Assembly (NCBI RefSeq): GCF_003945595.2
Contig: NW_024105098.1
Span: forward strand, 1,116,001-1,180,000
Length of the DNA stretch: 64,000 nucleotides
Direction of reading: 5' to 3'
Origin: Pipra filicauda
Taxonomy: Eukaryota > Chordata > Aves > Passeriformes > Pipridae
Made by a program: the position numbers and the translations under genes. The first letter of the stretch is position 1; every line of letters begins with the position of its first letter. The notes beneath the pieces were generated by a model, which saw only the letters and a program-made list of their open reading frames with translations, had not been told where the DNA came from and did not search any database. Below, piece by piece: positions 36,001 through 45,100 of the stretch.

Positions 36001-38347
36001 AAACAAAACATAAATTCATCAAGAGAGTTGTCTGCAACATCTCAACCTAACTTCCCATTCCACATCTCGGAAAGGTTTGGCATATGAGAACTAACTTGTG
36101 TACCCCCAAAAGGAATTCTTTCACCTGCATCTGTTGGTCTAACACAGGCTACCACTTCTCCCTCCCAAAATGTCCCTTGCTCATACCTTTTCCCCATCGC
36201 ACCTCTACAAGCTCCAATTTTAGCAGCCTCTAAGAAAGCGCGGAATTCTGCCTCAACGCAGCACCCCTGGGAATACTGACCACAGTCCTGGGATAGCAGG
36301 CTGTTCAAGTAGGGGAAACTGATCCGCTTCAGCTCATCCAGCTTCTCCTTCAGCTTCCTGACCTGGCTGTCGGAGCGGCTGATCCTCTGCCTCAGAAGCT
36401 TCAGCTCTCCGTTCTTCTTCTCCACCTGCTCCCGCAAGCAGCACACCTGGCTCTTGCTCTGCCGGGAGGAGAAGCAGTAAGAGTGCAGGGAGTCGATGAG
36501 CTTGCAGGCCCCCGAGGCCGACATGATGACCTCGTTGATGGACATGGGGTTGGCGTCTGTGTCGCCCTTGCGCCCCACCACAGCCTCGGCGGCCGGGCGC
36601 GGGGTCAGGTCCGCCGGGGACGCCGACAGGCCCTGGGAGGGTTTCTGGGGAGTTGCGGTGAGGGAGGAAGTCGGGGACACTTCTGCCACGGCCTTGTCGT
36701 GTCCCAGGAGATGGCTGCTGCAGCTTGGTTCCACCTCTCTCTTTGGCCTCTTCCTTTCCAGCTGCTCTTTCGGGAGAGACGGCCTCTCCCTGGCGTGCTT
36801 GGAGGAAAAGCTGTACGAGTGGAGGGAGCCGATGAACTTGCAAGCACCGGAGGCAGGAGGGGTGAAGTCGTCGACCGACACGCCGCTTCTCTCTGCCACC
36901 CAGCTCCCCGCCCAGCTGCCCTTGGGACAGTCCTCCTCCACAGGAGACCCCTCGAGCTTCTTCTGAGCTCCAGGCTTCGCACCCAAACTATCCCCTAACG
37001 TCCTTCTCCGAGGGCCGTCCAGCTGGCTGCGGAGGGCCTCCGTCTCCTCCGACATCGATCCCATCTCCACTTGCAGAGTCGCCTCCTCCATCTCTTCCTT
37101 CCCTTGCATCACCATGAAGTCCTGTCCAGAAGACGCGTCCCTCTGCGCTACCTCACCGCCTCCTTCCCGCGGGGCTTCCCCATCCCGCACCTGCCTCGCT
37201 ATTTTCCTTCGGCTCCTGACATAATCCAGCTTGTCGTGCTTCTTCTCCGCGAGCTGGAAGATGGTCGGGACAGCAGTGGGCTTCAGCAGCCGGTGCTGGT
37301 CTTCCAGCCGCTTGGAGAAGCTGTCTTTGGTGAAGTGCTCGCTGCAAAGAAAGGAATACTTGGTGGGGGTCCAGTTGTCTCTCTGAACAGCTTTCAGCCA
37401 CTGAATCAAGCGCTTCGAATCCTTCAGAGGGAACCTAAAAAAAGAAACGAGACATGGGTTTCCACGAAAAAATAAGCCACCTTTGGGAAATCAGAAGGGC
37501 CAGTGCTCTTCAGATCACAGAACCACAGAATCATAAAATTGTTAAGGTTGGAAAAGACCTCTAAGGTGATCAAATTCAAGGTGATGGTCAGGCTGAAGAG
37601 GTTCTGGTGAAATCTGTGTTTTGAGAGGCTCCACTCGTTTAAAGATTTTTTTTCACTTTGGGCTGAAATATTTGATATTCGTTCCCTGCTTTAACAGCTC
37701 CGCTTCACAAAAAGCACAGGACTAGAAGGTGTTGTTTCCGTTTTCATCAGCAATCGACCCATTATTCCGCTCACCTCCCCCACGAGGAACACCCTGTCCA
37801 CAAGGAAGGGGGATGTGACCACCACCAGAACACCCAGCTCAGCCAACACGCTGCCCCACCGCTGCCTCCGCTGCCCGGGCGATGCTGACACCGGGTGTAT
37901 TTAATAGCATTCAATAAGGTGTAGAAACGCCTGGAGTGAAAGAAAGCCCGAGCAGAGGAACCAGGCGCCGTTTCCAATGGGACTCCCGGGACAGGGACCT
38001 TCCCCTGGGGACCCGCCCCAGGGAGCGATGGGGGGCCCGGGGGGCTCGCACCGAGGGGGCTCGTGGGGACAGGCCGGCGGTGGGCCCGGGCCCCGCGGCC
38101 AGGGGCGCTCCCGCTGCCCGGCCGGCGCTGAGGCTCCGGGAGCCCCGAGCCGGTTCCCCCCGAGGGAAACAAAGGGCGGCCGCTGCCGGGGGGGCCTGGC
38201 GGGGACAGCGGGGCCGGGGGGCGGGCGGCCCGGCCGCGGCACCTGCACGGGCCGGGCGGGCCGCCCTTACCTGTGGAAGGAGACGGCGCCGCGGCGCGCC
38301 TTGCCCTGCCGGTTGGAGCAGTTGGCGGCGGCGCAGCAGATCACCAT
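18061..38347 (-). CDS. THAP4: THAP4: THAP zinc finger plus nitrobindin-like heme domain, 574 aa
   Basis: Six exons in transcript order: 38271-38347, 36281-37434, 24530-24689, 22510-22619, 21495-21598, 18061-18180. Phases agree and total 1,725 nt including TGA. The N-terminus MVICCAAANCSNRQGKA opens the C2CH THAP DNA-binding domain, which continues in exon 2 with FLCSEHF (Cys-x2-His) and closes with TAVPTIF. Exon 2 also holds a low-complexity linker, two copies of a SGACK.I.SLHSY.FSS motif, and a coiled-coil (LREQVEKKNGELKLLRQRI). Exons 3-6 encode the nitrobindin beta-barrel, with MLGTWLSDPPGDG and the C-terminal MTQHLHITYKKVTP. The His in this segment matches the heme-axial ligand of human THAP4, a ferric heme protein with peroxynitrite-isomerase activity. 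Length matches human (577 aa). The gene is divergent from ATG4B. Confidence 0.95.
18181..21494 (-). other. THAP4: THAP4 intron 5
   Basis: The intron lies between exons 21495-21598 and 18061-18180, with acceptor TTTAG at 18181. Apart from short low-complexity text such as the GGGTCTGGACCT repetition near 19690, no nested gene or repeat family was recognised. Confidence 0.6.
21778..22012 (+). repeat. CR1 3'-end fragment
   Basis: Starts near GGGATATTGGGAAGAAATTC and continues with CCCAGAGAAGCTGTGGCTGC to a CCCAAACCATTCCATGATCT tail. It lies in THAP4 intron 4, opposite to THAP4 transcription. Confidence 0.9.
24698..24720 (-). other. THAP4: Extended polypyrimidine tract at THAP4 exon 3 acceptor
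   Basis: On the minus strand an uninterrupted C/T run rich in TTTC repeats leads into CCTCCACAG and exon 3 (24689). It is both a short (GAAA)n-type simple repeat and a strong splice acceptor tract. Confidence 0.75.
24721..27615 (-). other. THAP4: THAP4 intron 2, right of exon 3
   Basis: About 2.9 kb of the 11.6 kb intron 2 (24690-36280). No nested gene or recognised repeat. Short open frames, for example near 26.0-26.7 kb, have no motif and no splice support. Confidence 0.5.
27616..27720 (+). repeat. CR1 3' tail
   Basis: CCTGGTCTAGTGGAAAATGT then CCAGGGGTTGGAACGAGATG, ending CCTGTGATTCTATGA. It lies in THAP4 intron 2. Confidence 0.85.
28275..28342. repeat. A-rich low-complexity tract
   Basis: A run of AAC, AAAACC and similar units on the plus strand (CAAACAACAACAAAAAAACC). 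It is low complexity within THAP4 intron 2. Confidence 0.85.
28600..31560 (-). mobile_element. Long inactivated CR1 retrotransposon with ORF2 relic
   Basis: Read on the minus strand, this 3 kb copy preserves ORF2 in order but broken by stops and frameshifts. The endonuclease region lies about 31420-30850 (MGNKQEELE, then RDGQGRRGGGVALYV, then LVLMGDFNLPEINW). A linker follows, then reverse transcriptase about 29823-29470 (LDFSKAFDTVS, RVTVNGVTSGW) and the C-terminal region about 29355-28600 ([27 protein letters not shown]). The reverse transcriptase acidic box, FADD in active CR1, reads FSKD near 29460-29480, in a different frame from the preceding motif. The copy therefore cannot be autonomous. 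It is inserted in THAP4 intron 2 in the same orientation as the gene. The upper boundary is approximate. Confidence 0.9.
31561..34393 (-). other. THAP4: THAP4 intron 2, middle part
   Basis: No exon, RNA gene or known repeat was recognised. Only short open frames without motifs are present. Confidence 0.45.
34394..34422. repeat. A-rich tract
   Basis: Poly-A interrupted by single G and T bases, on the plus strand. Low complexity in THAP4 intron 2. Confidence 0.85.
34805..34899. repeat. AT-rich satellite-like tandem duplication
   Basis: Two units, 34805-34859 and 34860-34899, each begin AG(C/T)TAGACATCC and continue into a CATATATATA run. It is an AT microsatellite that was duplicated together with about 15 bp of flank. 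Confidence 0.8.
34900..36280 (-). other. THAP4: THAP4 intron 2 next to exon 2
   Basis: No feature recognised apart from two short A-runs near 35889-35902 and 35985-36010. It ends at the donor GTCAGT that follows exon 2 at 36281. Confidence 0.5.
37518..37585 (-). repeat. CR1-type 3' tail in THAP4 intron 1
   Basis: Reverse-complement tail CCACAGAATCATAAAATTGT followed by TAAGGTTGGAAAAGACCTCT, the terminus of a CR1 subfamily. It is inserted about 80 bp upstream of the THAP4 exon 2 acceptor. Confidence 0.8.
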
Positions 38348-38410
38348 CTCCGGCCGCCGCCGCCGCCCTCGGCCGGCCGGGCCCGCCCCGGCCCCGGCCC
38401 CGCCGCGCCG

Positions 38411-38935
38411 CCGTACGGCAAGATGGCGGAGCCGGGTCACCGCGGCGCCCCTCGCCGCTGGGGAAGGGGTTTCTGTACGGCACAACATGGCTGCCGCCAC
38501 ACGGCCGCCGCCATTTTGGCCGAGGCGCGGCCGTACGGCGCCGGTGCCGCGGGGCCGGTGGGGAAGGAGGGGGTCGCTCCCTGCGCCGCTCGCTTGCCTT
38601 CTCCGCGCTCTTGGGCGTCCGCCTCCCGACGAGCCGCTCGGTCCGCGGCGGCCGAGCCGTCAAAAGCGCCTCCGAGAGGGGTGGGCATGGTGGGGGGGGT
38701 TACCTTCACAGGGAACGAGGGGCGGGGCTCGGACGGCTCCGTACAACAAGATGGCGGCGCCTTGTTGTCACAACTTCCCCGGGCGTACGTGTCACGGGCC
38801 GCGCCTGCCGGCGCTCCACGCAAAGAGCGGAGCCATCACGGGCCATCCCGTCGCCTGGCCATGTCCCCGACTCCGCCGCCGCCCCACTGCCTCCCCGCGC
38901 CCCGCGCCGCCGCTCCGTACGGCAACATGGCAGCC
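38411..38935 (+). promoter_or_regulatory. Repeated GTACGG + AANATGGC (YY1-like) modules
   Basis: Four copies of GTAC(GG or AA) are followed after 0-3 nt by CAANATGGC: 38411-38430 (CCGTACGGCAAGATGGCGGA), 38474-38495, 38738-38760 and 38914-38935. Incomplete copies of the GTACGG half occur at 38531-38540 and near 38785. A further YY1-like site on the minus strand lies at 38508-38520 (GCCATTTT inverted). The CAAGATGGCGGC core is the known YY1 consensus; YY1 binding here is an inference. Confidence 0.7.
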
Positions 38936-38992
38936 CACACCGCGCGAGGGGAGAGGCGCGGCGCGCCGGGCCGTGACGAACGCCGCCGACAG

Positions 38993-39034
38993 CCAATGGG
39001 CGCGGGGGTCGGCGGCGAGCGGCGCTGCCATTGG
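38993..39034. promoter_or_regulatory. ATG4B: Pair of opposed CCAAT boxes upstream of ATG4B
   Basis: CCAAT at 38993-38997 (AGCCAATGGG) and an inverted CCAAT, ATTGG, at 39030-39034. They lie about 125 and 85 bp before the ATG4B start codon, a spacing typical of NF-Y sites in TATA-less promoters. Binding is inferred. Confidence 0.6.
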
Positions 39035-39117
39035 CCGGGCGCGGCGCGTCGCGCCATCAGCCGCGCGGGGCCGCGCCGGGCACGGGTGTCGCGGGGCCGC
39101 AGCTCGGCGGGGCCGCC

Positions 39118-42100
39118 ATGGACGCAGGTGGGTCCGGCCGGGCCCAGCCCCGGCCCGGCGCCGCTCCCCCCGGGACCTCCGGCACCGCCCGCAGCGGCGG
39201 CCGCTCGGGGCTCACGACTCCCCGGCACCGCCCGCACCGGCGCGGCCTCCCCGACGGGCGGCGGCGAAGGCGCCGCTCGCCTCCTCGGGAGCCGCGGCCC
39301 TGCGGGGCCGTACGGGGCCCGGCCGCCCCCCGACGGGGCGGAGGGGTGGCGGTGGTGGCTCCGTGGCCGGCGCAGGCGGGTCCCTCCTGACCCCCAGTCC
39401 CGCTGGTGCCGCCGCTCCTCGGAGGTTCGGGGCTCGGCCTCCTGGTCCGGGCTGCCCGGGGGGGAAGCGGGGCGGGGGCGGTGGCAGGGCCGTGTCCCTG
39501 TGCCCCGCTCCCCGTGAGGCCTCAGGGGCGAGCGTGCGGCTTGGGGGTGAGAGGGTGACTCTCGGGGAGATGAGAAGGTGTCGCCGAGGGGTGGGAGGGC
39601 GACTCAGCCGCTCATCGCCCTCCCCGAGGGCTCCAGCACAGCTGTCTGCGGTACAGCTTTTTGCTTTCTTACAGAGGAGGGTAAAAATAAGTGTCTGGCT
39701 CTGGTGTTGGGACCCGCTTCCCTCCAGCCTTGGTGCAGCAGCAGCTTCCACCCCCCACCGCAGAGATAAGCCTTGTTCCATCCCAACAAACGCTTCCCTG
39801 TGCTCCGCGGGCTCCTCCTCCGCGTGTCCCGGGCAGCCCGCAGCTCCCGTCCCCGCGGGCGGCTGTCCCGGCTTGCTTCGTCCTTGGCGCTGCTGTTGTC
39901 AGCTCAGGCCGGCTGAGAGCGTCCCGACTCTGCCGGAGCGTCCTTGGATCCAGTGTCACACCTGGGAACAGGACGCGGTCCAGGGAGTGAACTGGCACAC
40001 CCTGAGCCGGGAGATGTGTTTGCTGTCCCTTGGTGTGATCGGTACAAGGGAAGGAAAGCCTGGCTGCGGTGGGCAGTGGGGCTGGATCTCCTCCGTGCAA
40101 AGGGGAGGGGCAGGGGGGTCTCTGGGATCAAGCCCCTCGGTGTCCAGCCCCCCTCCCAGAACAGAACCTGACAGGCAGACTTTGAACTGTTTGCTCTGGA
40201 TGTCCAAGGAAGCACTGCTCTCCAGTTAAATGACTTTTTTCCCTAGCTGTCCTTTAACTCCTCATTGGTGCTCAGATAATCAGGATTTGTCTTGTTTGAA
40301 AGAGCTTAGGGGAAATAAAAGATTTAATCTTTTGTCTGCAGAGGCCAGAAGGAAGGGTTCCAGCTGTTTGGTGTTTTTCAGCAATGAGTTTTAATAATGT
40401 AGTAAATTTACCTTCTCTTCTTGGCTCTGTTTTGAAATGTTCCACGTTCAGTAGCGTTCCTGCCCTCTGCATCAGCTGAGGGAGAGGATCATCCACCTCA
40501 TTTCTGACTCCTTTTTGGTGGTGTTCACTGGAGGCTGAAGGATTTGGGGAGCAATGAGAGCCAAGCCTCTGCAGAGAATGGGGGAAGCAATTTGGGAAGG
40601 GAGGTGTGGCAAAGCCTGGTTTTGCTCAAAACCTCCGCTTCAGTATTTTGCATGACAAGGTTTTCAGCAGGCAGGCTCTGACCGAGTGGTTGGTGCTGTT
40701 CAAACCACAGGGACAATCACCTGCTGCGTTTCTGTTTGAGTCACCAAGTCTTGACTGGTTATTTGTTTCCCAGAGCTGGTGGAGAAACAAGTGGCGTTGG
40801 TGATGGTGAGGCAGAGGGAGCTGATGGCTTTCAGGGGCTCTGAAGCTCTGTTTGCTGTAAGCACAGGTCTGGTCTCCAGCACTTTGCAGAGTGACAGCAG
40901 TGCTCAAGGGCTGCTCTCAGCCCCAGCTGCCTCCCCCTGTGTGTTTGGTACAAGTTGGGATAATGTTTTTAGCTCGAGTGTTTTGTTGTGCAGCTTAGGA
41001 ATATAAGTAGGGAGGGAAAATTTCACCCTCTGCCCTAATTCTGTGTATTTAGACAGTTGTTCTTGTGCTGTGTCAAGATGTGTTTCTGTGAGGAAAGGCT
41101 GAGAGAGCTGGGGGTGTTCAGCTGGAGGAGAGAAGGCTCCAGGGAAACCTTAAAGTCCCTTCTAGTGCCTGAAGGGGCTCCAAGAGAGCTGGAGAAGTAC
41201 TTTGGTAAGGGCTTGGAGGGACAGGACAAGGGAGAATGGCTTCCCACTGCCAGAGGGCAGGGTTAGATGGGATATTGGGAAGGAATTCTTCCTTGTGAGG
41301 GTGGGGAGGCCCTGGCACAGGTTGCCCAGAGAAGCTGTGGCTGCCCCATCCCTGGAAGTGTCCAAGGCCAAGTTGGATAGGGCTTGGAGCAACCTGGGCT
41401 AGTGGAAGGTGTCCCAGCCCATGGCAGGGGGTAGAACTGGATGAGCTTTAAGGTCCCTTCCAACCCAGACCTTCTGGGATTCTGTGATGCTACAGAGCTT
41501 TTCAGTAACCTCACCCAAACTCATGTTTAGTAAAGTGCTGTTGAAGGTCACTGTTATTGTGGGCACGTGCTGGGTGTGTCAGGGGTTGGTTCCTTGCTCT
41601 TCAACCATGTGCACAGAAGTGGAAGAGAACTCAAACATTTCAGCTTTATCTTGGTATTTAATGTCATTTGAGTTTGAGTGCCTTTACTACTTAATTCCTT
41701 TAATACAGGTGTCTTCTGCAGTGGTGTTTGTTCCCACATCCCTGGGAGTGTTCCAGGCTGGATTGGATTTGTCTTGGAGCAACCTGGTCTAGTGGAAGGT
41801 GTCCCTGCCCATGGCAGGGGCTGGAACTGGATGGTCTTTAACCTTCCACCCCAAACCATTCTGTGATTCTGTAGAGGTGTGTACAAAGCTTTGCCTTTTC
41901 TGCTGAGGTTGTCTAGGAGGAGAAGGTGCTCTGCAGATCCTATGGGTGGTGTGCCCGTGGGGCAGAGATCCAGAGAGCCTCACATCATTCTCAGTGTGTC
42001 CAAGACCCCTAGAAAGCAAGGCTGCCTTTCTCAGGGTGAGCTGTGCAGGGCTGACACTCTGCTTTTTAACTTTAAATCCGTGTGAAGTTGAGCTGTTCTG

Positions 42101-45100
42101 TTTGATGTGCAGCAGCTGCACATCTTTCTCTGCAGGAACTGCTGCTCCGCTGTCCTGGATGCTCAGAGGTCGGTAATTAAAACACACTGAGGGCTTTCTG
42201 AAGGTGAAGTTTTGGAGCACTGCCTGAGAAATGTGCTGATCTCACCCGGCTTCTGCAGCTCTGAGAGGAGCAGCTTCAAACAGGATTTCTGCTTGGGGAA
42301 TTTCCAGGCCTACTTCTTTTCAGACCCTTTCTCTCTGGCTATAAGAAGGAGAGAAAGGTTCCTGTGCCCACTGTGACACTTTGTGCCTCTGCCTGAATTG
42401 CTTGGGCCCCACTGGCTCGTATTTAGACCATCTGGGCAATAGCACAAGGGATATAGCTTGGAAAAGTTCTGGAGCACGTGAGGGTGGATGCTTGTAAGGG
42501 AAACACTCAGTGACCTCAAGCCTTGTGAGGAGTTTACTGCTGCCTTTATAATGTCCTTGATGCTAACTGGGAGCAGTCACTTGAGTTTGCCTCCCTGCAG
42601 AGGGGAAACCTGAACTCCTGTGTTTAGCAGTTGTGCCTTTTCAAGTGTTTTCTCCCAAAATACCAATATGGCACTAATGTCTGGATGCACAGCTGGACAC
42701 ACACAGCCAGATGTTAGGCATTCAGCTGAAGGGCTGCAAGCCTGGGACTCTCATCCCAAATATGCAGTGTCATGGCACATGTGATGCATTCCCTGAATAC
42801 AGAGGGAAGCATCCAGTTGCAAATCCTGTCTTTGCTGAGGATCTGGTTGGTGCCCTGCAAAATGTGAGGCTGCAGAGGTTGTGACATTTGAGCAGGCAAG
42901 GGAACGTTGCTGAGAAGGAGAAAGAGGGATGGTGGGTCATTTGATAGTTCCTGTGTAGCATCCTTGTTTCAGTCATTTTCTTCAAACAATTTGGGGCCCC
43001 TGACAGAGAGATAGATACTTGGCAAGCTTGAGAACTGACAGACCACAAAGTATTCCTTGGAGCTTTAAAACCTTCCTGAGAACTTCAGGTTTTATGTTAA
43101 GATCGTATCTCTTATCTTTATAAATCTGGAAATTGGTAAACTTTGGGTAGTAGATGGAAAAGAAATCCTTAATTTCCCTGCTAAAGTTTGTTAGAGGAGA
43201 CTGCAATAGTTCACTGGGACATCTCTGTACAAACAGAATTGCTTTGCTTGGCTTGCTGAGGAGTCACATCGTGGGATGGGAATGGGAATGTGTGGCCTGT
43301 GCTATCCTAAATGTGCCTGAAACAGTCTTAAGGACTAATTCACCCAGGGAATGTGCTCCAGATCTTTTGGGCTCGACTTAAGGCAGAGCCTGATGCAAAG
43401 TTCTATTTAGGAGCGTGCTGTCACCTCTATTGCCCAAGTTAAAGAATAGCTGGTCTTAGTGAGGGTGTCTTGCTGCTGCTACTTCAGTGTTTTCTTGGAC
43501 AATTGGAATTCCAGGTCAGAGAGCCCAGGGGCAGAAGGCTGATGAGATACCTACAGGAGGCCAAAGTCTCTTGTGTAGCAGCAGGTGACTCCTAGGAAGC
43601 CAAAGGCGAGGTGTGTGACATGGAGGGGAGCGGCTTTCCCTTGTCCTGCTTTAAACTCAACTCCCATTACTGCAGATTTTACTGCATCTGCTGTGAGAGG
43701 GATTTTTCAGTCGCTGCTTTAATAGTTACAGAGCAGTCTGGCTTAGCTCTGCTTTAAATTCTAGGTGTGGTTTGTTAAAGAATTGACTCCTGCAAAATCA
43801 GTTGGTTCGTTTCCAGGGTTCCCAGGCTACTTTGAAGTGCCTGATTTCCAGACACGGACCTGGTGGAGCACAGTTCATCTGTATCTCCTGGTTTTTCCTC
43901 CCTGTTGCCTGTGCCTCGTGCATGACAGCTTAAGCTGCCCTGCTCCAAGGGCAGCCTGTGCTGCTGGGTTGTTCTGTCACGGTCCTGGAAGAGGATGGAT
44001 ATTTAGGCACTGATGGATGCTGTGCTGTGAAGGGAGCCAGTAAAAGGGACAAGGTTTGCCTGTCACCTGTGTACAGGTACATCCGGACAGCTCTGCGTTC
44101 TTCACGTTGTGGGTGACACCTGTAAAGGCTTCTGCTGGGTTGGTTGCCTCTTGAGGAGGGACTGAGCAAGGTTTAGTTCCCATCTTAAGGTGATCTGTGT
44201 TTTGTGTGTCCTTCCTTCCAAATTTATATTCTCTGAAAGAAGAAAAGAGAACCTCGACATCATTGCTGATGACACACAGGATGGTGCCTGTTCTGGAAAA
44301 TGATATAGCTGCCAGCTGAAGTTTTAGATGTTTTCTGCCCCAGGCAGAACCTGGAGCTGGCCTAGCCTGGAAATCCCTCTGCTTTTGTGCCTGTGGAGCA
44401 GCCAGGAGCGAGTCAGGGCTGGATCACCCCTGTGCCTCCCAGAGCCTGTGGGTGCAGTGCAGCCCAGAGGCTCTGGGAGTGTGAGTTACGGGGCCACAGC
44501 AGCTCTGGTTCTGTAGCTTTGCCTGGTTTTTAAAACACAAGGAAAAGCTATGAAAGGTCTGTAATTTCTCTTTTCTCTTTCCAGCTACCCTTACCTACGA
44601 CACCCTCAGGTTTGAGTATGAAGACTTCCCTGAGACCAAAGAACCCGTCTGGATCCTCGGCCGGAAATACAGCGTTTTTACAGGTATTTTCATGGGCAGT
44701 GCAACGTTCTGATGCTCCAGAGCACTTTGTTAGTGTTGCACTTGGCTTTTAACTGCCAGGCTTCTGTCTGTCTGGCCATTTCTGTGGAGTCTGGAATATT
44801 TCTGTGCAGAAAGTTACCATATAGTAGTTATCGGGACATGTCGTGAGGGCTGGATGGTGGAGGCAGGGGGATACTCAGAGGAAAGAAGATGGTTTGCCTC
44901 TTCATAGTTTGCCTGTGGCTGTAGTGTCTTTGGGTTGATTGCAGCTGTTTTGGGGGGGAAAAGGAAGTTTTTTTCTGCACAGCAGCACTGCCCTGTTCCT
45001 CAGCCAGGCTCTCCCTCTCTGGGAATGCAGGCTGTGAGGAGCAGACGCTGCTGTCCTTAGGGAGGGTGAGTGGGAGGTGGGCTTGGCTGTGGTGGTGCCA

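Larger units (their letters stand above)
38348..39117. promoter_or_regulatory. Bidirectional CpG-island promoter of THAP4 and ATG4B
   Basis: The two start codons face away from each other, with 770 bp between them. The whole region, roughly 37.9-39.6 kb, is very GC- and CpG-rich and lacks a TATA box. It contains a GC box (GGGGCGGGG-type, near 38720), several YY1-like AANATGGC modules and two opposed CCAAT boxes. Divergent transcription from one island is inferred from gene layout. Transcription start sites cannot be placed from sequence. Confidence 0.8.

Noticed and set aside
36042..36280. Extension of THAP4 exon 2 through the open frame to 36042
   Set aside because: The frame remains open past 36281, but the donor TGTG/GTCAGT there restores the phase and sequence of exon 3 as in mammalian THAP4. 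The extra codons have no similarity and would be a retained-intron product at most.
37977..40229. Plus-strand open frame of about 750 codons across the CpG island, and shorter overlapping ones
   Set aside because: GC-rich promoter DNA has few stop codons. The frame runs through THAP4 exon 1 antisense, the promoter and ATG4B exon 1 in an unrelated frame, and its translation is Pro/Arg/Gly/Ala low-complexity without any domain.
44262..44325. Possible box C/D snoRNA in ATG4B intron 1 (TGATGAC at 44267, CTGA at 44316)
   Set aside because: The flanks do not form a terminal stem and no C'/D' pair or guide match was evident. Two short boxes alone are expected by chance.
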